A stretch of 64,000 nt of DNA from Iamia sp. SCSIO 61187. GTDB taxonomy: Bacteria > Actinomycetota > Acidimicrobiia > Acidimicrobiales > Iamiaceae. The DNA is taken from the NCBI RefSeq assembly GCF_019443745.1, contig NZ_CP050948.1, forward strand, positions 1,178,001 to 1,242,000, written 5' to 3'. Below are positions 59,018 to 64,000 of the stretch, one piece after another. The position numbers and the translations under genes were made by a program. Positions within the stretch are counted from its first letter, which is position 1. Each line of letters starts with the position of its first letter. Under the pieces are notes generated by a model. That model was not told the origin of the DNA, searched no databases, and worked only from the letters and a program-made list of their open reading frames with translations.

Positions 59018-59834
59018 CAAGGACGCGGCCAAGCGGCGCCGGCAGGCCCGCAACCGCCAGGAGCGGCAGAACCGCCAGGCGCGCACCGAGGGGGCCAAGC
59101 GGGCGAGCACCCGCCCGTCGCGCACCGCCACCGAGACCCCGACCAAGAGCTCGGGGAAGACCAGCCTGGCCAAGACCCCCGCCCGGTCCCAGCCGGCCTC
59201 CGGCGGCCTCCTCGGCAAGCTGTTCCCGCCCCGCCCCGAGGCGAGCAGCGGCACCGCCACCGGCGGTCGCCCGGCCCGCACCGCCCGCCCGCCGTCCCAG
59301 GTGGTCGAGGTCGACACCGACGCCGGCCCCCGGGGCACGCTGGCCCGCTACACCGCCCAGCCCGGCGGCCGCGCCGCCGTGCTCGCCCTGATCGTGGGGG
59401 CCGTGTGCGCGGTGACCCTCCTGGCCTTCCCGGTGTGGCCCTCGACCGACCTGACCGCCTACGGCGAGACCGTCGTGCGGGCCCAGGTGGAGGCCGGCGA
59501 CGACGCCGGCGACGACGACGTCCTCGACGACGCCGTGCGCGACTTCCAGACCCGGCCGGTGGAGAACGTCCCCGGTCTCGCCTACCCGACGCCGCAGCTG
59601 TACCTGGCCCTGGCCATGTCGCTGCTGCCCCTGGTCATCACCGTCTTCGCCGTGCGCGGCCTGGTCCGCCCGACCCGGAGCCGGACCCTCATGTTCAGCA
59701 CCGTCGCGGGCGTCCTCTTCGTGGCCACCAACCCGGTCATCGGGCTGTTCTTCTTCGTCGGCGTGGTCGCCCTCGGCGTCGCCGCCTACCAGTCCTCGAA
59801 GGCCGACAAGGCCGCCCAGGCGGCATCGTCCTAG
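59007..59834 (+). CDS. Membrane protein with long basic N-terminal tail, unknown
   Basis: 275 aa. Residues 1-110 are a disordered, strongly basic tail (KDAAKRRRQARNRQERQNRQARTEGAKRA onward). The first helix AAVLALIVGAVCAVTLLAFPVW is followed by a ~55-residue acidic loop (VEAGDDAGDDDVLDDAVRDFQ), then three more helices (LYLALAMSLLPLVITVFAV, LMFSTVAGVLFVATNPVIGLFFFVGVVALGVAAY). The basic tail may bind nucleic acid or lipid head groups. No family recognised. Confidence 0.65.
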   Translation: MPADKDAAKRRRQARNRQERQNRQARTEGAKRASTRPSRTATETPTKSSGKTSLAKTPARSQPASGGLLGKLFPPRPEASSGTATGGRPARTARPPSQVVEVDTDAGPRGTLARYTAQPGGRAAVLALIVGAVCAVTLLAFPVWPSTDLTAYGETVVRAQVEAGDDAGDDDVLDDAVRDFQTRPVENVPGLAYPTPQLYLALAMSLLPLVITVFAVRGLVRPTRSRTLMFSTVAGVLFVATNPVIGLFFFVGVVALGVAAYQSSKADKAAQAASS

Positions 59835-60224
59835 GTCAGCCGCCGCGCGGACGTTCGGGGTTGACGGGCCGACCGCAGAGGCGCATGGTGACCGCAGTCA
59901 CTGGGTCGGTGATGGTGCAGTCGCCGGCTTGACATTGACAAGCAGAAGGGTTGACGACACCGCCCGTTCCGTTCGAGGGACCCCACGGATGCGTTCGTAG
60001 CGTGGTCGCCGACGAGGAGGAGACGACCTGCCGGGACCGCCGGCCCCTCCCCGCCGACCGCCCACCTCGAGACCACCGGGCCCTTTCACACCGACGGCGG
60101 TCACGGTGCTCGATGCCCTTCGACGACAGATCCCCGGGGTCGCTCCCCGGGGGTCCGTCGCGTCCCGGGGGCCGTCCGGATCAGCGGGTCGGAACCGGGG
60201 CGCGACCCTCTAGGTTGGCCGACG
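59835..60224. promoter_or_regulatory. 390-bp intergenic region upstream of mca
   Basis: No convincing gene. It is relatively AT-richer, with two abutting perfect TTGACA hexamers (59929-59940) and a TTGACG at 59951. A GAGGAGGAGA purine run near 60014 lacks a start codon at normal spacing. A hairpin at 60129-60155 has arms GATCCCCGGGG and CCCCGGGGGTC, and TAGGTT (60211-60216) lies 8 nt before the mca ATG. A long 5' leader or small RNA is possible. Confidence 0.4.
60211..60216 (+). promoter_or_regulatory. Leaderless -10 of mca
   Basis: TAGGTT, 8 nt before ATG 60225. Confidence 0.45.
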
Positions 60225-61082
60225 ATGTCGAGCCCCCGCCGTTGCCTGCTGAGCGTCCACGCCCACCCCGACGACGAGTCGTCCAAGGGGGCCGGGACCG
60301 TCCACCGCTACCACGAGGCCGGCGTCCGGACCGTGCTGGTGTGCTGCACCGGCGGTGAGGCCGGGGACATCCTCAACCCCGCCCTCGACACCCCCGAGGT
60401 CCGGGACCGGATCGACGAGGTCCGCATGGAGGAGCTCGCCGCCGCCACCGCCATCATCGGCTACGACGAGGTCGTGATGCTCGGCTACCGGGACTCGGGC
60501 ATGCCCGACAGCCCCGACAACGCCGACCCCCGCTGCTTCGCCCGGGCCCCGCTCGACGAGGCCGTCGGGCGCCTGGTGGCGATCATCCGCCGCGAGCGAC
60601 CCCAGGTCGTGCTCACCTACGGCGACGACCAGTCCGGCTACCCGCACCCGGACCACCTGAAGGTCCACGACGTGACCATGGCGGCGCTCCCCGCCGCCGC
60701 CGACCCCGACGCCTACCCCGAGGCGGGCGCGCCCTGGCAGGTGGCCAAGGTCTACTGGTCGGTCTGGTCGCGGCGGCGGCTGGAGGCGACCCACGAGGCC
60801 TTCCTCGCCCACGGCCTCGAGTCCCCGTACTCCGAGGAGTGGTTCGCCCGCGAGTCGCAGGACCATCGCATCACCACGAGCATCGACGTCGACGGCCTCT
60901 ACGCGGTGAAGTCGGCCGCCCTGCGGGCCCACGCCACCCAGATCGACCCCACGTCGCCGTTCTGGTTCGGCCTCCCCGAGGAGGTGGCCGAGACGATCCA
61001 CCCCTACGAGGACTACATCCGCGCCGTGTCCACCGTCGACGCCCCCCTCCCCGAGACCGACCTCTTCGCCGGTCTGGACTAG
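60225..61082 (+). CDS. mca: Mycothiol S-conjugate amidase
   Basis: A 285-aa LmbE-family zinc amidase. The metal motif VHAHPDDESSKGAG at residues 11-24 has the Ser-Lys-Gly typical of Mca. VCCTGGEAGDILNP, MLGYRDSGMPDSP and YPHPDHLKVHDV (third Zn ligand) follow, and the C-terminal HATQIDPTSPFWFGLP block separates it from MshB. It cleaves mycothiol conjugates of toxins to a mercapturic acid and GlcN-inositol, so the organism should make mycothiol. Stop overlaps that of the convergent ChbG-like gene. Confidence 0.92.
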   Translation: MSSPRRCLLSVHAHPDDESSKGAGTVHRYHEAGVRTVLVCCTGGEAGDILNPALDTPEVRDRIDEVRMEELAAATAIIGYDEVVMLGYRDSGMPDSPDNADPRCFARAPLDEAVGRLVAIIRRERPQVVLTYGDDQSGYPHPDHLKVHDVTMAALPAAADPDAYPEAGAPWQVAKVYWSVWSRRRLEATHEAFLAHGLESPYSEEWFARESQDHRITTSIDVDGLYAVKSAALRAHATQIDPTSPFWFGLPEEVAETIHPYEDYIRAVSTVDAPLPETDLFAGLD

Positions 61083-61921
61083 CCCGAGCGGCCGGCGCGC
61101 TGGAGCTCGCGCAGGGGGCGGTAGCCGATGACGTGGGCGCCCGCCTCGCGCAGCATGTCGGCCAGCTGCCCCTCACCGGACACCAGGTCGAGGTCGTCGA
61201 CCCGCCCCTCCCAGTCGGGGGCGTGGGCCCGCAGCTCGGAGGTGTCGAGCGCCGGGTGGACGTACATCTCGGTGACGCCGGGCCGCAGGTCGGCCACCGC
61301 CGCCAGGACCTGGGGTCGGCTGCCCACCCCGAGGACCCGGACGAGGTGGTCGGGGGCGACCACGCCCTCCTCGTCGGCCCGGTCGCGGAACGGGAAGCCC
61401 ACCGCCTGCTGGGTCGACGCCCCCGAGAGCCGCAGGGGGAGGGCGTACTCGAGGGCCAGGTCGAGGTAGACGTCGAAGAACTCGGGCTTGAGCTGGAGCG
61501 TGCCCATGTGGCTGTCGAGGTGGGTGACGTCGAAGCCCCAGAGGATCGCCCGCTCGACCTGGGCGCTGAGCTCCCGCCACACCTCGTCGAGGTCGGCGTG
61601 GTCCCAGACGTCGGTGACGGTCCGGGGGAAGCCCCCGTCGCCGTCGAGGAGCGACGGGGCCCGGGTGATGGGGCCCCAGCGGTACAGGTCCCACTCCGAG
61701 TTGAGGGTCAGGTGGACGCCGACGTCCTCGCCCCGGTACTCGGCGGCGGCGTGGCGGGCCCAGGGGGCCGGCACCATCAGCGTGGCGCTGCTGGCCACGC
61801 CGTCGCGCAGCGAGCGGTAGACCGCCTCGTTGGCGGAGTGGCACGAGCCGAGGTCGTCGCAGTTCACGATGACCACCCGGTCGTCGGCGCGGTACCCGAG
61901 GCGCTCGGCGAGGTTCGTCAC
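61079..61921 (-). CDS. ChbG/YdjC-family carbohydrate deacetylase-like protein
   Basis: 280 aa: VVIVNCDDLGSCHSANEAVYRSLRDG with the metal-binding Asp-Asp pair, VGVHLTLNSEWD with the His of the family HLxL motif, THLDSHMGTLQLKPEFFDVYLDLA with the second metal His, and VTEMYVHPALD. YdjC/ChbG proteins deacetylate chito-oligosaccharides. GTG 61921 has TAGCGT 8 nt upstream. The ATG at 61928 is out of frame. Substrate not known. Confidence 0.88.
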   Translation of the reverse strand: MTNLAERLGYRADDRVVIVNCDDLGSCHSANEAVYRSLRDGVASSATLMVPAPWARHAAAEYRGEDVGVHLTLNSEWDLYRWGPITRAPSLLDGDGGFPRTVTDVWDHADLDEVWRELSAQVERAILWGFDVTHLDSHMGTLQLKPEFFDVYLDLALEYALPLRLSGASTQQAVGFPFRDRADEEGVVAPDHLVRVLGVGSRPQVLAAVADLRPGVTEMYVHPALDTSELRAHAPDWEGRVDDLDLVSGEGQLADMLREAGAHVIGYRPLRELQRAGRSG

Positions 61922-61929
61922 AGGCCATG

Positions 61930-61935
61930 ACGCTA
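61930..61935 (-). promoter_or_regulatory. Leaderless -10 of the ChbG-like gene
   Basis: TAGCGT on the minus strand, 8 nt before GTG 61921; it overlaps the end of the upstream nuclease gene. Confidence 0.4.
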
Positions 61936-62520
61936 CCGGCCACCGCCGTCGGACCGACGCGGCGCGGGTGCGGCCTCGGCCGGGCAGGCGCCCCACAGGC
62001 CACGGCCCGCGGCCCGAGCCTCGGCGGCGGCCGCGGCGAGCTCGGCCCGGTGCGCCTCGTTGGGCGCGATGGACAGCGGGCGGGCGAACCCGTCGGCCAG
62101 CAGGGACCGGTTGACGAAGAGGTCGTCGCGGACCCGGACCAGGTAGACGAGCAGCCGGCCGTAGCGGTCGCGCGCCTCGGCGTCGCGGGCGAGCCGCACC
62201 TCGGTGCCGGTGGGGAGGAGCTCCTTGGTTCGGGCCGAGGCCTCGGGTCCGAAGCAGTCGACGGGGGCACCGGGCTCGACCGTCTCGGGCGTGTCGATGC
62301 CGAGGAGGCGGACGGTCTCGACGGCCCGACCGAGGCGGACGTCGAGGGTGTCTCCGTCGACGACCCGCACCACGGTGGCGGTGCCGGCCTCGGCCGGCCC
62401 ACCCCGGCCGACGACGGCGCAGCCCGACCCGAGCAGGGCCGCCACCAGCAGGGCCGCCACGAGCAGGTCCGGGACGAGCAGGTCCGGGACGAGCAGGGGG
62501 AGCAGACGGGCACGACGCAC
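61933..62520 (-). CDS. Thermonuclease (SNase)-like lipoprotein
   Basis: 195 aa: a signal peptide with internal duplications (LVPDL twice, LVAAL twice) ending in lipobox LLGSGC, then the staphylococcal-nuclease OB fold: VVRVVDGDTLDVRLGRAVETVRLLGIDTPET with the catalytic Arg and Asp residues, ARDRYGRLLVYLV with the second Arg, and AAAEARAAGRGLW. Probably degrades extracellular DNA or RNA at the cell surface. GTG start with GGAGGTG upstream. Confidence 0.88.
   Translation of the reverse strand: MRRARLLPLLVPDLLVPDLLVAALLVAALLGSGCAVVGRGGPAEAGTATVVRVVDGDTLDVRLGRAVETVRLLGIDTPETVEPGAPVDCFGPEASARTKELLPTGTEVRLARDAEARDRYGRLLVYLVRVRDDLFVNRSLLADGFARPLSIAPNEAHRAELAAAAAEARAAGRGLWGACPAEAAPAPRRSDGGGR
62432..62490 (-). 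repeat. Two pairs of 15-bp tandem repeats in the nuclease signal peptide
   Basis: A GAGCAGGTCCGGGAC pair (62461-62490) and an AGCAGGGCCGCCAC-type pair (62432-62461) lengthen the hydrophobic core in frame. Confidence 0.8.
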
Positions 62521-62604
62521 GGGGGCACACCTCCGGCGAGGGGTCGGTGCGGCGACCGATCGGCCGCGATCCGAGCGTCAGCCCGTCTGCCCCCACGCTA
62601 CGCG

Positions 62605-62624
62605 AGGGGTGCGACAGCGGGGCG
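62605..62624. repeat. 20-bp dispersed repeat, copy 2
   Basis: Identical to 53541-53560. It lies in the 166-bp gap between the nuclease and thiolase genes, which otherwise holds nothing I can name. Confidence 0.75.
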
Positions 62625-62686
62625 TGGACGTCGCCCGCGCCGGTCGGTCCCCCGGTGGCCGACGCCCCGTGCGGTCGTGGGCGGGG

Positions 62687-63868
62687 TCAGTCCAGGCGCT
62701 CGATGAGGGTGCCGGTCCCGAGGCCGCCACCGCAGCACATCGACACCAGGCCGTAGCGGCCGCCGGTGCGCTCGAGCTCGTGGAGGGCCTTGGTGACGAG
62801 CACCGAGCCGGTGGCGCCGAGCGGGTGGCCGAGGGCGATGGCCCCGCCGTTGGGGTTGACCCGGTCGGGGTCGACGCCCAGCTCCTTCTGCCACGCCAGC
62901 ACGACCGAGGCGAAGGCCTCGTTGACCTCGAACACGTCGATCTGGTCGACGCCGATGCCGGTCCGCTCGACCAGGCGCTGGGTGGCGTCGATGGGGCCGG
63001 TGAGCATCAGGACGGGGTCGACGCCGACGAGGCAGGTGTCGACCACCCGTGCCCGGGGGGTGAGCCCGAGGGCCTCGGCCCGCTCGGCGGTCATCAGCAG
63101 CAGGGCGGCGGCGCCGTCGGAGATCTGCGAGCTGGACCCGGCGGTGTGCACGCCGTCCTCGCGCGCCACCGGCTTGAGGGTGGCCAGCTTCTCGAGGGTG
63201 GTCTCGCGCAGGCCCTCGTCGCGGGCGACGTGGTGGGTGGTGTCGAGGGGCTTGCCCTCCTCGTCGACGTCGGGGGCGTCGACCTCGACGATCTGGGTGC
63301 CGAAGCGGCCCTCCTCCCACGCCTGGGCGGCCAGCTGCTGGGACCGGAAGCCGAAGGCGTCGGTGTCGTCGCGGGTGATGCCCCACTTGTCGGCGATGCG
63401 CTCGGCCCCCTCGAACTGCGAGGTGAACTCGTACTGGTCGAAGTAGGGCTTGGGGATGGGGACGCCGAGGCCCAGCTTCTTGGACGAGTTCGACCCGATC
63501 GGGATGCGGCTCATCAGCTCGACCCCGCAGGCCACGGCGACGTCGGTGACGCCCGACCCGACCAGGCTGGTGGCCAGGTTGGTGGCCTGCTGCGACGACC
63601 CGCACTGGGTGTCGACGGTGGTGGCCGCCGTCTCGAGCGGCAGGCCGGCGGCGAGCCACGCCGTGCGGGTGGTGTTGAACGACTGCTCGCCGACCTGGCT
63701 GACGCACCCGCCGACGACCTGCTCGATCGCCGCCGGGTCCACGCCGGAGCGCTCGACCAGGGCGGTCAGGGCCGACCCGAGGAGGTCGGCCGGGTGGACG
63801 GTGGAGAGGGCACCGTTGCGCCGTCCCACGGGGGTGCGCACGGCCTCGACGATCACGACTTCGGACAT
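62687..63868 (-). CDS. Thiolase (acetyl-CoA C-acyltransferase family)
   Basis: 393 aa: VVIVEAVRTPVGRRNGAL at the start, the nucleophile Cys in DTQCGSSQQA near residue 91, HTAGSSSQISDGAAALLL, NPNGGAIALGHPLGATG with the His, and MCCGGGLGTG with the second catalytic Cys. It cleaves or condenses acyl-CoAs. GSSQQA and PKPYFDQYEFTSQ resemble the FadA5-like degradative thiolases of actinobacteria, which suggests beta-oxidation, but steroid specificity is not proven. TACGGT lies 8 nt before the ATG. Confidence 0.92.
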   Translation of the reverse strand: MSEVVIVEAVRTPVGRRNGALSTVHPADLLGSALTALVERSGVDPAAIEQVVGGCVSQVGEQSFNTTRTAWLAAGLPLETAATTVDTQCGSSQQATNLATSLVGSGVTDVAVACGVELMSRIPIGSNSSKKLGLGVPIPKPYFDQYEFTSQFEGAERIADKWGITRDDTDAFGFRSQQLAAQAWEEGRFGTQIVEVDAPDVDEEGKPLDTTHHVARDEGLRETTLEKLATLKPVAREDGVHTAGSSSQISDGAAALLLMTAERAEALGLTPRARVVDTCLVGVDPVLMLTGPIDATQRLVERTGIGVDQIDVFEVNEAFASVVLAWQKELGVDPDRVNPNGGAIALGHPLGATGSVLVTKALHELERTGGRYGLVSMCCGGGLGTGTLIERLD

Positions 63869-63876
63869 GGGTCCGA

Positions 63877-63882
63877 ACCGTA
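63877..63882 (-). promoter_or_regulatory. Leaderless -10 of thiolase gene
   Basis: TACGGT on the minus strand, 8 nt before ATG 63868. Confidence 0.45.
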
Positions 63883-63883
63883 A

Positions 63884-64000
63884 TCAGTGCGGGGTCAGGG
63901 CGCCGCCTGCGGTGAGGTGGAAGGCCAGGCCGGTCAGGTCGGGCTCGGGGCGGCCGGTGACCGACGCCGGGTCGGCCGGGGTGCCGACGAGGACCCAGCC
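63884..64000 (-). CDS. C-terminal fragment of an unidentified protein
   Basis: An open frame enters from the window edge and ends at TGA 63886-63884, giving the last 38 residues (GWVLVGTPADPAS onward, ending GGALTPH). Coding bias and close spacing to the thiolase suggest a real gene, but it is too short to identify. Confidence 0.45.
   Translation of the reverse strand, partial: GWVLVGTPADPASVTGRPEPDLTGLAFHLTAGGALTPH

Noticed and set aside
59831-60076. 81-residue minus-strand frame in the mca leader
   Set aside because: No promoter or ribosome site and no recognisable motif; composition differs from real neighbours.
59951-60358. 135-residue + strand frame upstream of mca
   Set aside because: It runs into mca in another frame, is Arg/Pro-rich like shadow frames, and has no SD or leaderless -10 at its start.
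61922-61928. ATG at 61928 as start of the ChbG-like gene
   Set aside because: It is in a different frame; GTG 61921 continues into the conserved sequence.

Overview
This is a chromosomal segment from a very GC-rich Actinomycetota. G+C is visibly above 70 % and GTG starts are frequent. Three markers support the phylum: a mycothiol S-conjugate amidase (mca), a coenzyme F420 guanylyltransferase (cofC) and the actinobacterial SOS mutasome genes imuA-imuB-dnaE2 with LexA boxes. The protein styles resemble class Acidimicrobiia (Iamia-like), but that assignment is inference only. I see no rRNA, tRNA, CRISPR array, transposase, integrase or prophage. Coding density is about 97 %, and neighbouring genes often share 4-base GTGA or ATGA junctions, which suggests translational coupling.

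Layout. 1-6.8 kb: truncated CDF-like membrane protein, M20 dipeptidase, two tandem aldo/keto reductases, a Gfo/Idh oxidoreductase, and an ArsR-type regulator overlapping an MFS exporter. 6.8-10.9 kb: PrmA-like methyltransferase, ABC-F protein, AlkA-like DNA glycosylase, small conserved protein, HU. 11-13 kb: TetR regulator divergent from a carotenoid oxygenase, with a readable promoter and two operator copies. 13-18.4 kb: DUF2510 membrane protein, secreted alpha/beta hydrolase, LmbE-type deacetylase coupled to cofC, Pro/Gly-rich membrane protein. 18.4-22.2 kb: Fe3+-type ABC importer. 22.2-30.3 kb: a probable glycoconjugate region (polytopic membrane protein, two GT2 glycosyltransferases, Gfo/Idh enzyme, phosphatase-superfamily protein, flippase, gpsA). 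30.3-37.1 kb: large unknown protein, class III adenylate cyclase, L,D-transpeptidase, GH38 alpha-mannosidase. 37.1-43.9 kb: secernin-like hydrolase, RpiB-like protein, GYD protein, RNase HII, membrane proteins, a two-gene arginine-to-proline module, Nfu-N-like protein. 43.9-57.6 kb: imuA-imuB and dnaE2, each under a LexA box and separated by hydrolase, kinase and Gfo/Idh-DUF6807 genes. 57.6-64 kb: lipoproteins, mca, ChbG-like deacetylase, thermonuclease-like lipoprotein, thiolase.

Main unusual signals. (i) A near-perfect 38-bp palindromic repeat occurs three times. Two copies are read in frame, in different reading frames, inside a PrmA-like methyltransferase and ImuA; the third lies upstream of dnaE2. 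(ii) All three mutasome genes carry extra sequence: the palindrome in imuA, a triplicated 21-bp repeat in imuB, and about 115 residues ahead of the DnaE2 OB fold. (iii) More than 20 genes have a [T/C]A[G/C]NNT hexamer ending 6-10 nt before the start codon, the signature of leaderless transcription. This exposes two candidate upstream ORFs, including a two-codon one ahead of the ABC-F gene. (iv) An arginine dihydrolase and a LOR/SDH-type ornithine cyclodeaminase, fused in cyanobacterial ArgZ/AgrE, are separate genes sharing an ATGA junction. (v) The CDF-like protein has lost the usual metal-binding residues.
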